A stretch of 64,000 nt of DNA from Aporrectodea caliginosa (GCA_020284085.1 JACEVL010000033.1:566501-630500); one strand, 5' to 3'. Counted from the first letter of the stretch, positions 33,253 to 44,649 are shown. The notes: generated by a model from the sequence alone, not told the origin. Program-made: numbers and translations.

Positions 33253-34657
33253 GAGTCATTTTCCGGTAACATGGTAAATTCAGAATTCAGCTGTCCCCGG
33301 TCATTTCTCGAAAAACTATACCTAGTCTGATTATGCTAAGTGTTGATATTAAAATGTATTTGATCAGTCAACAATTTCAGATATTTGAAAGTAATTTAAA
33401 GCAATAACCTAATTTATTAAAATTTATTTTCAATTTAAAATGTTCCACTCCTTTACTGTCCCTAGGCTCTAGTACTTATTGCTTTAGTCTACAATTTCGA
33501 AATGATTTGTATTGAGCCAAAACATTCACGTGTTTCTTATGTATTATATATTTGTGTATGTTTTAAAATACAACTTGGTGAACCGGATCTTCAGCATAAT
33601 TAAAGGAAAATTTTTTAAACTTGTCCCCAGGAATTATGTATACTCCGTTACCATGTAAAAAATTAATCTTCTATCTCAGAACCATTCAATTTTGTCGTCG
33701 CGCAACTAGACTCATCTCTCTATGTAATCTATGTAAGCTATTTATATCTTCACCAACGATATAAATGGTCCGACAAATTTCATACGAATTTTCATTTATT
33801 TCGTACCAGATGTGTTTTTTATTATACGGCCACTCCGTTACTGCATTTTTGCCATGATTATAAATGAATCTAATTCCAATAATATTTGTAATATAACGCT
33901 TATAAGCAAAATAATGATTTTACCAACGATCGATGTGGACGCGTGAGCGATAATATGGTATTTACCGTGCTGCAACCCAAATTGTCTACTCCGTTACCTG
34001 TCCACTCCGTTAACATTTATTTGGTAACGCATGGGACAGCTATGTAACGGAGTGGAAAAATTGTGTTCGACACTCGAAAGATAGTAACGGAGTGGAATTA
34101 TTATAGGCTAAATGGTGTGGTATTTTGATGCTGTGAGCAGATTTTTAAGACAATACCATAAATATTTTAGTGTTTTCTGTCTATTCGATCACTGGGAATG
34201 ATTGGCTCAAGTGATTTCTTTTCAGTTGTTTGGGCAAAAATATTTATTCAACTTAACATTAAATGCTTTTATTTCCATAACGGAGTGGACCTTTTTCTAA
34301 ATAAATGAAACTGTGATGGAATCAAATCATTATAAGTTTTCTAATTTCTTTTATTTCTATTTTATAAATATTAATACTAAAAACATATTGGAATGTCAAA
34401 ATACACAACAGAAGCTGTACAATGTATAAAACAGATCTCATATGTAATACAGTAACGGAGTGGACAAATATTCTAGTAGGGCTATTTTTTTCTACCAAAA
34501 ACTTTTTACATTTACATATTAGTGCAAAACCAAATATATATATTTGTGAAATAGAAACATTCAAGATTTGTTCGAAAGAAAAAAACTGTATTTAAAAAAT
34601 AAAATTTTTTTTTGCTTGTTGAATCTGTGAATTTACCATGTTACCGGAAAATGACTC
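33253..34657. mobile_element. Terminal-inverted-repeat element with internal TAACGGAGTGG arrays
   Basis: Positions 33253-33282 and 34628-34657 are perfect 30-bp inverted repeats (start GAGTCATTTTCCGGTAACAT). AGAT flanks both sides, a possible 4-bp target duplication. About ten copies of an ACTCCGTTAC / GTAACGGAGTGG word lie inside. The left-half copies point one way and the right-half copies the other, around about 34050. No transposase frame. Superfamily unknown. Confidence 0.85.
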
Positions 34658-34799
34658 AGATAGTAATATTTTACATTGCTTAGCGACATGGCTGCCAGGG
34701 CCATAAACGCCGATCTCACCTTGAGAATTTCAATCAATACGTTAATCTGGACTCACTGTTTAATATATTCTTTATGACGATGTTATGAATTCCTGTGGG

Positions 34800-35040
34800 A
34801 TGGTTTTCCGAGCATTGCACATGTCGTATGGTCCAGATGGATGTATTTTGTGATTGTTCAAACTATTGTTCAAACTCACACACGGCCCTCTCTTGATCTG
34901 ATTAATTTAACTGTTTGCGAGTCTTAATTTCTGTGGCATTCTGTGCATGCACCAAGGAGAATGAGCGTGAACAGTTAACGGTGAAAGGCTTATTCTACTT
35001 ATATAAGAAATATGCATTCTTTATACAGGTGTGTAAATAT
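34800..35040 (-). ncRNA. Candidate transcribed unit downstream of a promoter-like module, copy A
   Basis: On the minus strand a TTTACACACC box and TATATAAG (about 34999-35006) precede about 200 nt. That stretch shares isolated conserved blocks with 42100-42330 and 45540-45760: ATTAAGACTCGCAA, a TTGAACA...TTG.ACAATC block and ACATGTGCAATG. Sequence between blocks is diverged, suggesting selection or ancient repeat structure. No frame is conserved. Confidence 0.35.
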
Positions 35041-35395
35041 TACCGACATAAAAACTGTTCTTATTAATTTACTTTTGGTGTGGAACCAAAAGTAAATAAA
35101 CATGAATTGTCTTTACTGTCTGTAATTTTTCTGTAATATAAATTTGTGTAACATCAGACGTTATTCTTGAAGGCAAAAATATTAAATATTACTTTCTAAG
35201 ATTTTACTGGACTTACAGAAAAAAGTTGGTGCTTTTGTAAATGCTGTATTTATTAATTATTTTTCTTAATCGCTTTTGAATGATTTTACAAGAAAGTGAA
35301 TTATGATATGAATATCACAAAACTTTCAAGGAAACGAGGAAACTGTTACTAGAACTCATAGATCTGATCGGAGATTAAACGAATTGACAGTGACA

Positions 35396-35432
35396 TTATA
35401 TAGCATCTGTTTCAACCGTTTTAAAGGTGTGA
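35396..35432 (-). promoter_or_regulatory. PSE/TATA-like module
   Basis: On the minus strand CACACCTTTAAAACGG, then TATATAATGTCAC after exactly 17 nt (TTTAAA 35420-35425, TATATAA 35396-35402). Confidence 0.5.
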
Positions 35433-35826
35433 CAATCGACGGTCACCTTTGCACTATTTTCTTTCGTCCCGGTATTTTCGTGTCTTTTCTTTAGATAAAC
35501 AGAGCTTAATAAAGTGTTATTTATATTCAATAACAGAAAATCTAGCAGATTCTTTGAAGCTATATATGATAACAAAAATCATTAGCCCTCAGTATTTATT
35601 TCGGCTTAGTCCTAGGTCTGACTGCCTCCTCAAATAATTCCAACAGTGATAAATAGTTATCCTGTTAGATGTCGCTAAATTGTTGGAAATCTAATATAAT
35701 TTCTCAAAGTTCAATGGTTCTGACAGTCAGAGGCTATCGTTATACATTCAATGATGCCATGTTTTTCAAACACCTTTAAACTGATTTCACATTGTGTTAT
35801 ATATTCATGAACCGCATGATTCACTA

Positions 35827-36470
35827 TATTCAATCGAGAATTACCTCTCCTGTTTGATGTCCTTAAATCATCCCTTACGACAGTGCTGTCCAACTCCGCG
35901 GCCCGCGGGCCGCATGCGGCCCGCCGGCAGATTCTAAGTGGCCCGCCACAGCTTGCTAAATATTTGCAATTTCTGTTAAAATGAAGTAAAAGACAGTCAC
36001 TGGCCTACTTGCATAGCTATTCGTTCGTAACTTGGCTTATCATTTGACAATGTGTACACAAAATCTAGTTCCCAAGACGTATTCATTATGATAACTCCAT
36101 AATTAATAATTATAATACAGTTAATAATTTTCAATAAATTTTAGTCGCTGCTTTTGAGTTGACTGGTGCGGCCCTCGGCTTCAAAAATTATTTCTTCGGT
36201 GGCCCGCGGGGTCAAAAAGGTTGGACAGCACTGCCTTACGACAACACTTTATCGTCGAACCGAGCCAAACTTAACAAATACAGTACAAGGCCCTATCCAT
36301 CAGCTGTGGCGCACTGCGGGACACTATATTCAATCGAGAGTTATTTATCCTGTTTGATGTCGTTAAATCATCCCTGTAAACGACAACACTTTATCGTCGA
36401 ACCGAGCCAAACTTAACAAAATACAGTACAAGGCCCTATCCATCAGCTGTGGCGCAATACGGGACACCAT
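35827..36470. repeat. Tandem duplication of ~150 bp, first copy carrying a hAT MITE
   Basis: TATATTCAATCGAGA through GGCGCA..GCGGGACAC occurs twice in tandem. Only the first copy contains the 353-bp element at 35881-36233. The second copy is the empty site (TCATCCCTGTAAACGACAAC). Confidence 0.8.
35881..36233. mobile_element. hAT-like MITE, 353 bp
   Basis: Perfect 8-bp duplication CCTTACGA (35873-35880, 36234-36241). Termini CAGTGCTGTCCAAC and GTTGGACAGCACTG are perfect inverts. A GGCCCGCGGG-type palindrome lies near each end. Confidence 0.9.
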
Positions 36471-36828
36471 TCAGGTCGACTGCGTAGAGATGTCTCTCCC
36501 TCTGCACCACAGGCAACAGATGATGGAGTGTACCACTAAGATCCTTTCTATACCGAATCACTCGAACCAAGACATACTCAGAGCCAGTAAAAGTCGGAGG
36601 TTGAAGGAAGGACCCGAAGAGATCAAAGTCAAAGTTGTCGACGTCAACTGGGAGTTACTGCGTGTGATCAACCCAGAGAAAGCCTCAGTATAACCGTCAA
36701 TGACATTGAAACCGAATTGAATCTCATGAATCTGAATATGAGTGGAGAGACAGCCTAGAAATGACGATGCGGGCGATTGAAGAACATCTTTAGACACATT
36801 CGAAAAGATGGAAATCTAAACGGACAGT

Positions 36829-37212
36829 TCAAGGACAAATGACGGACAGTTCAAGGACAAATGACGGACGGTTCAAGGACAAATGATAGACGGTTTAAGC
36901 ATAGAACGAGAATTCGTGACTTCAGGCTTTAATATTCGTAAATATTCGTGAATATTAGGTTTTTTAATATTCGTAAATATTCGTAGATATTCGTTGATGA
37001 CGTCACTGTTTTTGCTTTGTTTAAGACTATTAATTAAGAACATGTTCGGTGGTTTTGCGGTGGTTTTGCGGTGCTATACTTAGTGCTCAGCTACTTAGAA
37101 GCTTAAGCTTCCCAGTTCCTACCCAACTACCCAAATTCCACCCCTCTCTCTCTCACACACACACTCTCTCTGTCTCTCTCTGTCTCTGCCTCTGCCTCTG
37201 TCTGTCTGTCTG

Positions 37213-37252
<40 letters not shown>

Positions 37253-38123
37253 TCTCTCTCTCTCTTAATCTGAAATCCCTCCACCAGTAATTCTATATTA
37301 TTTGAAACTATGTTGTTTACGCCAGCATATCAATGATGCGTTAAGCCGGTAATTGAGCTTGCCCGGTCGGCTGACGGATAGCAAGATCCTTCCACTCAGT
37401 GGAGGAATCTTGGACGGAGAGGGGATGTAACCTGCGTCATAGTCGTTGGCCTACATTAGTTTCAAATTGCTGGTATTGGCGCCAAATACCTAAGCCTACA
37501 TGTAGCCACGTCGCTCAATTTAATGTCAAGTATGATTTTACCCACCATATAGGTCTGTACTTGGCTGAGTAACTGTAATAATATTATGTGACTGTTCTTA
37601 TGCATATTTTTGGCAATGATTTAAAAAATTAATCCCGGATTTTGAATAATTAAGAATTAAAAGAACTAAAAAATTAATATTCTTAATATTCGTTGGCCAG
37701 TTTTAATATTCGTCAATATTCGTCAATTTATACAAATCTTAATATTCGTAATATGCGCATACTCGTTCTATAGACGGTTCAAGGACAAATGATAGACGGT
37801 TCAAGGACAAATGATAGACGGTTCAAAAACAAATGATAGACTGTTCAAGGACAAATGATGGACGGTTCAAGGACAAATGATAGACGGTTCAAGGACAAAT
37901 GATAGACGGTCAAGGACAAATGATAGACGGTTCAAGGACAAATGATAGACGGTTCAAGGACAAATGATAGACGGTTCAAGAACAAATGATAGACGGTTCA
38001 AGGACAAATTACGGACGATTCAAGGACAAATGATAGACGGTTCAAGGACAAATGATGGACGGTTCAAGGACAAATGATAGACGGTCAAGGACAAATGATA
38101 GACGGTTCAAGGACAAATGATAG
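36829..38123 (+). repeat. 22-bp minisatellite split by an inserted element
   Basis: Units of GACGGTTCAAGGACAAATGA(TA) at 36829-36900 and again at 37765-38123. The intervening ~860 bp (about 36902-37763) begins ATAGAACGAG and ends CTCGTTCTAT, inverted ends of an insertion. The insert contains AATATTCGTAAATATTCGT words and a TC microsatellite (37140-37270). Confidence 0.8.
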
Positions 38124-38174
38124 TTTTTGCTATTCGTGTGGCGCAATATGAATGTTTAACTACAATTACAATTA

Positions 38175-38800
38175 GAGTTATAATTATAATTACTTGATAT
38201 AAATGACTTCTATCGCAACGGTGTCTTATGCACAAGGCATCAAAACCAAGCAGTACATGAACGACTTCCTCAATGTACCTGCAGAATTACAGTCACAAGT
38301 GAAGAGACTCAGTTATGCTTTATTTTGTCATTTGCGACACCAAGTTCAAACCTATTGCTAGCGTGTCACTTCCTGTCTAACGACGCTGCGTCATAGCAAA
38401 GATGATTAGCGTCGCCCTCCTCCTTTCTTCATTAAGACTGGCACTACCACTACCTATCATCGATTGCAGTTTCAGTTTAACGACACTTTCTGAAAACAAA
38501 CATCATTAGTGTCGCGCTGCTCCTTTATCCAGGCTTGGAACTGGCACTGACAGAGTACGAGCAGTGGCGGAGTTAAACCTGTCATTGTATCTACAGTTTA
38601 ACGGCAGCTTATGACAACATAGGTCGTTGCCGCCGACAAAGACTATTTTCTGGCATACTACAGCTCTAATTGACAAAGACTAATGGCTACATAGCATTGA
38701 TTGGCACATTTGAAAGGTGTCTAAGTAATAGTGCGGTAAAGAAACTAATCGACCACAGCATACTATGCCTATATAAGAATGTTTGGGAACATTTTAAAGG
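38175..38800. repeat. Duplicated block, copy 2 (partner 28020-28600)
   Basis: Collinear with copy 1 apart from the type III unit near 38593-38668. Confidence 0.8.
38590..38670 (-). repeat. Type III hairpin unit, absent from paralogue
   Basis: On the minus strand the arms CGGCGGC and GCTGCCG (plus 38629-38635 and 38602-38608) pair with one G-U. Inner stem GAC/GTC is fully paired, where the copy at 9034 has GGC/GTC. The paralogous locus near 28435 lacks the unit. Confidence 0.65.
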
Positions 38801-38805
38801 TGTCA
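38770..38805 (-). promoter_or_regulatory. PSE/TATA-like module
   Basis: On the minus strand GACACCTTTAAAATG, then TATATA after exactly 17 nt. A second, looser module follows at 38815-38860. Confidence 0.5.
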
Positions 38806-38884
38806 CCGAAGCTATATATACGGCACCTACGTTTATTCGTGGAAATGTTTTAGAGGTGTCTAACAAGAGCACTGTATTAAATCT

Positions 38885-39420
38885 TTTCCTCTGGCTTAAA
38901 ATAATTTTGACGTTATAACCTAAATAGTATTTAATTAATAAAGGTGTCTATTTATCTCAAGTAATATTAAAATAAATAAATGTGACCCATAAACCAAAAT
39001 TATATTTGAATGCAATAAATGCGAATAATAAACCTAAATATTAGGCTAATGCGATAAATAGATGCGAGTAACAAACTTAAATAATAATTAAATGGGAGCA
39101 ATAAGCATAAGTAATATTTAGAGAAATAAATGTGAATAATGCACCTAAATCATAAGTGTGTAGATAAATGACAATGTAATATTATGCGACCTTCATATTC
39201 GTGTTGCATTTGGTTGATTTTCGTCGTTGATGTTGTTGATGTATTCGTCACTGGAAATGACGTCATCCAGTCGTTCCGTTGAATCGAGATTCATGAACTT
39301 ATGCAGATCGTTCGTATAGTCACCGGATGTGAAGTCAACTGCATCGAAGAATCGTTCAACGGAGGAAGAAAAGAAGAGCAGGATATTACACACCACTTTT
39401 AAAAATCGCATTCATGATAA
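38885..39420. other. AT-rich; one unplaced short frame
   Basis: Degenerate AATAAATGCGAATAATA repeats at 38960-39160. A minus-strand 72-codon frame (39193-39411) has balanced composition (…TERLDDVISSDEYINNIND…). It lacks recognisable domains or splice context, so it remains a weak hypothetical. Confidence 0.25.
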
Positions 39421-39464
39421 AAGTAAAAGACAACGCACGGTTTAGTTTACTAAATAATAATTTA

Positions 39465-39565
39465 ATAACTCCGCCACTTTTCGCTTTCTGACAGTGCCAG
39501 ACCCAAGCCTGGATAAAGAAGGAGGGCGACGCTAATGGTCTTTGTTACCACACAGTGGTCGTTAA
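39465..39565 (+). repeat. Type I hairpin unit
   Basis: AACTCCGCCACTT, CTGACAGTGCCAG, GGCGACGCTAATGGTC, then CAGTGGTCGTTAAACAGTAAAC. Confidence 0.6.
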
Positions 39566-39719
39566 ACAGTAAACAAGCAAGCAAGTTTAGTTTACTTTCC
39601 ATGTTTTATCTGTCCTATTATGCACTACGAACGGTAAGAACTGTTAAACATAGGTACACACTCAGTGTTGCTTTCGTCCTTGAAATATAAGAGGAAGACC
39701 AGTTTATGTATGTGGTCCC

Positions 39720-39866
39720 ATTCTTTCTATTCTTGCCTGAATCTATTCTACTCTGAATCTTTCTATTCTTGCCTCAAAACTGTCCTTTTCAGCAGTGCTT
39801 TGGTCGGGAGTGCTCCTGAGTAGTCACCTTGAAGGGGCGCTATATAAATCTTCGTAATGAATGAAT
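39720..39866 (+). mobile_element. CR1-like LINE 3' end
   Basis: Same 3' end as the minus-strand copy at 44349-44470 (AAACTGTCCTTTTCAGC, GGGGCGCTATATAAAT, ATGA repeats). Confidence 0.7.
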
Positions 39867-40510
39867 GAATATTGGAAAACAGCATGAAGATCTAGAGATC
39901 AGACTTGAGAATAATAAAGCACTGGAGCAGGTGACAGAGTTTGTGTACTTGTGAGGTCTGATAACAGAAGACGGCCGATGTACAAAAGACATCAAACATA
40001 GAATCAGTCTGGAGTGGGCGATGTTCGGCAAACTGAATAAGATGTGGAAATCAGACGGCATATCGATAGGAACCAAGATGTAACTGTATGGAGCTTTTGT
40101 CATCCCAGTGCTGCTGTATGGATCCGAGTGCTGGTGCATGCGCAAGGAGGATGAGAGGAGATTGCTGGGGGCGGAAATGAGCTGGCTGCGAAGAATACTG
40201 GGCAGAAGTAGCAGAGACAAGATCCGAAACGAGGTTACCCGGAAGGAGCTGGGACAGAGGGAGACAGTGGTGGACAAGATCAGGAAAAGAAGGCTCACTT
40301 GATTCGGGCATGTGACAAGAATGGACGACAGATGGCTTCCAGCCGCAACTCTGTACGGACACGAAGCCGAGGAAGACAAGCAAAGACTTGGATGACAATG
40401 TAAAGGTGGATCTGAGAGCACAAAACAAGGATATGAGGGATAAAACCAGAGATAGAGCGATTTAGAGACGTCATGTTGAGGTCTCATCGTCGGAAGAGTG
40501 ATAAGAAAGT
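39867..40510 (+). mobile_element. LINE RT C-terminal pseudogene (second family)
   Basis: Reads VTEFVYL, a stop, then GLITEDGR, VLLYGSECW, ERRLLGAEMSWLRRILG and FGHVTRM. These are hallmarks of the region C-terminal to the reverse transcriptase in a widespread LINE group. Several stops and shifts; dead copy. Confidence 0.85.
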
Positions 40511-40515
40511 ATTGT

Positions 40516-40595
40516 GCCATACGAATGGTGAGAACTGTTTAAAACAATCACACACCTTTTTTAAGTGTTGCATTCGTAATATAAGAGAAGAATAA
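40516..40595 (+). promoter_or_regulatory. GAACGGTGAGAAC-type box with promoter-like module
   Basis: GCCATACGAATGGTGAGAAC (40516-40535), then CACACACCTTTTTTAAG, then AATATAAGAG. The first box recurs at 27351, 40652 and 44710 and, diverged, near 15870, 39617 and 46745. Confidence 0.4.
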
Positions 40596-41077
40596 GCACA
40601 TCTCTGTGTTTAACTTAAAACAGCCACTTTGATTCTTATGTTGTCTTACGCCATACGAATGGTGAGAACTTTTTAAAATAATGACACATATGTTTTAATC
40701 ATTTCATTCGGCATAGGGCCTACAAGTAAAAGTAGCAGCGAAGTTTATATCTCACATCTCACAAAAAGCACATTGTTTCATAGGCCAGCCCGGGTTAGGC
40801 TACTTTTCAATGCGCTCGCAACAGAAAACATTTGTTGCCATAAGATGTCATTAAACTCTGGATGGATCCACCCGTTCCTTCATCACCTCTTTTAAGTTCG
40901 TCCTAGGGTGTAAGTAGAATAAAAGTGATAGTTTAACTGTCTGAATTTTTCCTCCATAATATGAGGCGAAGTTGATGTCAACGGTCATAATATGTCGTTC
41001 TTATTCTTCAAGTTGGCAGGTTCGAACATCCAGTGACGCCACTCCTCTCGATGCTGGGGTTCATCCTTCGGTTTACT

Positions 41078-41296
41078 CTACCCATCCACCATCATCCTAT
41101 AAATAAAGGCATGAACTCTTGAGGTAAAAACCAAAGAAGAAACAGATCGTCGGATTGAATTCAGGCGTCGGAGATGGTAATTGCAGGAGCGAGTGAGATT
41201 AGTAATATGGTCAGAGAAGGAGAGAGAGCTGTCAAGAGTGACACCTAGGTTACGAACAGAGCTTGAAAAGGCATAGTTAGGAAAACGTTCGTTCAA
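41078..41296 (-). mobile_element. LINE RT fragment (CR1/Jockey-like)
   Basis: VRNLGVTLDSSLSFSDHI and CNYHLRRLNSIRR are standard post-YxDD reverse-transcriptase motifs. The same fragment lies in the duplicate at about 45170-45390. Confidence 0.85.
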
Positions 41297-41368
41297 AATA
41301 GAATAGTCAATCTTAGCAAGTTGCTGGTGGGTGCCAAGTCAGATCAATTTGGTCTTAGTTGGGTTTAA

Positions 41369-41993
41369 CCCTTTGGAGGTGAGGTGGGGTATGACATACC
41401 CCATAGCTATTCTACGCTGCGCTTTCTACGGAAAACGTAGAACCAGCTTGGATTATTTTTGTCTACCTTAGTGAATGTGAAATACGGAAACTTTAGGACA
41501 CCTTAAGGTACTTTTGGACGCCATTTTTTTTAATTTCTTGCATATTAAAGTCAAATTATAATTTTTCGTATACATATTGATTTTAATTAATTAATTAAGA
41601 AAAGTAACGGCACAGTGCCGAAAAAATTGTGCGATTATAAGATATTAGGCCTACTGCATATAGTGTTGCATCGATGCAAAATTGATCCATTATTACGGGT
41701 ATTATGTCACGTGTTCCCAAATGTTACATGTTTCGAGGGCTACGAAGATGCCATTGCAAAGGGCCGCTTTGATTTTGAGCGCCACTACGCTGGCCATATC
41801 AATTATGATTGAAAACTGTTATTTGTTCCTGAAAATCACCAGTTTAGCTGATAATTGGTTACATAACTATAGTTTAGCTCACAATTTATGTTATGTAGTT
41901 AATATTGTGTCTTCCAAGTAATTTTATGTATTGGGGTATGTCAGACCCCACCTCACCTGAAACGTTACAATGCTTCACCTCACCTCCAAAGGG
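41369..41993. mobile_element. TTAA-flanked MITE, family B, 625 bp
   Basis: TTAA at 41365-41368 and 41994-41997. Termini CCCTTTGGAGGTGAGGTG and CACCTCACCTCCAAAGGG. The duplicate near 45434 has a single TTAA (GGGTTTAAGGAG), so the insertion postdates the duplication. piggyBac-like by target and ends. An internal 65-codon frame is unrecognised. Confidence 0.9.
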
Positions 41994-42099
41994 TTAAGGA
42001 GAGCCGGTTTGAAGACATCCATGCTTGAAGGTCCTGAGAAAGAGCATCAATGCGTGCAATGAGGGAGAGCTGAGCAGTTGGGGATGTTATAAGAAAAGG

Positions 42100-42330
42100 T
42101 GTGCTATGGTTTCCCGAACATTGCACATGTCACATACACCAGTTGGAATTATTTTAAGATTGTACAATCTACTGTTCAAATTCAGACGACCCTCTTTTAA
42201 TCTGGTTAATTGATGTTCTTGCGAGTCTTAATTACACTAAGAATCAGACAAGGGAGAAGATGGATTAAAGGCGCCATAATTTATTTTTACTTATATAATG
42301 ATTATGTTTTCCAAAAAGAGGTGTCTAAAT
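42100..42330 (-). ncRNA. Candidate transcribed unit, copy B
   Basis: On the minus strand TTAGACACCTCTTTTTGG, TATATAAG, then the conserved blocks described at 34800-35040. Copies B and C are much closer to each other than to A. Confidence 0.35.
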
Positions 42331-42739
42331 ATTACCAACTCTGCTGACTCTTGTAGCATATTTAGTTTTGGTTTCACATATTAGACTCAACTTGAAGGCA
42401 AAACAAAATATTACTTATTGAGATATTGATGCTCTTACATTTATGTAGCATTTACAATTACTCTTCTTTCTCTATCAGTCAACAATGGCGACATTTCAAT
42501 GTATTTCTGACCTCGCTTAAAGATCCTCTTCTTTGAAAACGTTACTTGTCTCAAAAAATACAGACCCATTGAATTAGACGATAGGCTATAATTAGGCAAT
42601 GAAACTCCGTCACAGCCTTATACTCGGGTAGCGCCTGATCAAAGAGAGAGTAAGAAAGGGGTCGATGCCAATCATCTTTGCTATGACAGTATTGCTCAAC
42701 AGCCATAAGAATCCGTTGAAGGAACAAAGCAGTGGCTAA

Positions 42740-42772
42740 AGAAATGTGCTTTGTTCATCATCATCATAGTCT

Positions 42773-42811
<39 letters not shown>

Positions 42812-42862
42812 ACCTCCTCCTCCTCCTCCTCATCATCATCATCATCTTCGTCATCATAATCG

Positions 42863-42922
<60 letters not shown>

Positions 42923-42925
42923 GTT
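42740..42925. repeat. Compound microsatellite (GTC, TCC, ATC)n
   Basis: CGT/GTC run 42771-42810, then TCC and a long CAT run. Flanking frames are artefacts. Confidence 0.95.
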
Positions 42926-43384
42926 CATATCGCCAGCCATTTGGCGGCGACGGGTACGAATAAATGACCTCCATTGTCCTAGGTAATTTGTGAAGCTCGT
43001 TGCTCCTCTTGATGTCAGTTCGAATGATGTTATGTCTTCATTTGTATGAACTATCCAACATAACCTTGGTCTATGATTGGAATGGAGATGGAAGGGTAGT
43101 TGAACTTTTATTCAACCAAAAAGAAACTTTTACCACATTAATTGATATTATGCCGGAAGCCAGCCACATTTTCCCAACATTAATAATGTTCTAATAGGAG
43201 ATCTGCAACTTTAATGTAATAGGTAGAAACTGCTAATAGTTTTTAAGTTCAGGACTTCGAGGTAGATGTTTCCAGAGGTTTCCCTTACCTTGGTCACTCG
43301 AGTCTGTTTCTAGCCATTTGATATTCTGCACATTTTGGTGTAAAAGACAGAATTTCATAATTCGTAGTTCTTTTCCAAAATACA

Positions 43385-43640
43385 CGACAGCGTTCAGCGT
43401 CACTTAAACTCCGCCACTGCTCGTACTCTGGTAGTGCCAGTCTGAAACCTGGAGAAATGAGGAGGGTGACACAGTGTGCGTAGTTTCTGTTTAAAGACAC
43501 TGTTTTGTAACATAGACAATTAACGTCGCCCTTTTCCTTTACCAACGCCTTGTACTGTCAATACCAGAGTATGGCATTGGCAGAAGGCGAGAGTTGGTAC
43601 TTTCCATTGTTTAACGACATGCCTTTCCTGCCAGGGTCGT
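43385..43640. repeat. Degenerate hairpin units (types I and II)
   Basis: AACTCCGCCACTG with AGTGCCAG at 43407-43440 in plus sense, a minus-sense remnant at 43500-43580, and GTTTAACGACATGCC with AACGAC/GTCGTT pairing near 43598-43635. Confidence 0.4.
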
Positions 43641-44071
43641 TGACCTCCACTTCACCTTGATGTTCTGCGTATCGTGTGAGTCAGGAATTGAGGAATATTA
43701 GTAGTAGTTTCAGTTTAACGACAAGAAGCGCATTCGGAAGTCGTGAGTTTTGTGATTTCCATTACAATCCTGGGCTTTTGGTTAGCGCGCGCAGTTTGTT
43801 GCTGACACCAAGTAGTAGGACTCTGTGCCATGTTTTCGGTGGAAGTAAACGCGTTTGTAGAGTTTCTAAGAACCGTTATAAATACCCGTGTGCTGACTTA
43901 AGATGAAAATCGTGGGCTACTTACTTATTAACTTAGCTACTTAATTACTCACTGACTTATCTAATAACTTGCTTACTTATTTAATTATTTTTATTATCTG
44001 AATGGCATTACAGACCTTGTACTCTGTAGCGCAAACAGACACGGTTTAAGTAAAAGAATAGACGAGGTGTG

Positions 44072-44260
44072 GGATAATATAACTTCTGTCTAATAAAGGT
44101 GTTTAAGAAGGCCATCTCTTTTCACTTTAGTTTTCTGTGTAGTTTTTGGTTACCATGACCATTGACGTCAGTCTGAAACACAAGACTGAGTTGAACGAAC
44201 AGAAGAAGTCAAGCTTTTAATTATAGCATCTATGTAAACTGTTTTAACGGTGTGAATGAC
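44072..44260 (-). promoter_or_regulatory. Two PSE/TATA-like modules
   Basis: On the minus strand AACACCTTTATTAG with TATTAT, and CACACCGTTAAAACAG with TATAAT after 16-17 nt. Confidence 0.4.
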
Positions 44261-44348
44261 GTCGTCTAGCTACGTGAATCTTTGCTCTATTTTCTAGCGA
44301 TCCGGACCCTTCGTGACTTTCCTTTTTATAGCAGAACTTAGTAAACTT

Positions 44349-44647
44349 TTATTCATTCATTACGAAGATTTTCATTACGAAGAATTTATATAGCGCCCCT
44401 TCAATGTTACTACTCAGGAACGCTCCCGACCCCAGCACAGCTGAAAAGGACAGTTTTGAGGCAAGCTAAAGAAAGACAGTTCAGAGTGGATTCTGGGATG
44501 CAATCGCAGCGCCAAAGGGAGCCCATTGCAGAGGGAGGGGCCAACCACTGAGAAGGCGCGATTATTCTTAGTAACAGTGCGGGCAAAAGGGACCATGAGC
44601 ACGCCCCGCTCAGTAGAGCGGAGGGAGCGACGACACGGAGCACTCAA
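44349..44647 (-). mobile_element. CR1-like LINE 3' fragment
   Basis: The minus strand reads LRSTERGVLMVPFARTVTKN, RAFSVVGPSLCNGLPLALRL and, after a short 3' stretch, ends in an ATGA-type tail at the low coordinate. Confidence 0.85.
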
Positions 44648-44649
44648 GG

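Larger units (their letters stand above)
40516..42350. repeat. Duplicated block, copy 1 (partner 44650-45780)
   Basis: Over 1 kb of close similarity, including CGGCATAGGGCCTACAAG, GGCCAGCCCGGGTTAGG and a LINE fragment. Copy 1 also contains the 625-bp TTAA element. Confidence 0.85.

Noticed and set aside
39840..40520. 226-codon minus-strand open frame
   Set aside because: It lies antisense to a clear LINE reverse-transcriptase remnant, with low-complexity Ser/Leu-rich content; a shadow frame.
42696..42986. Open frames rich in Met, His, Arg or Ile
   Set aside because: Translations of a compound GTC/TCC/ATC microsatellite.
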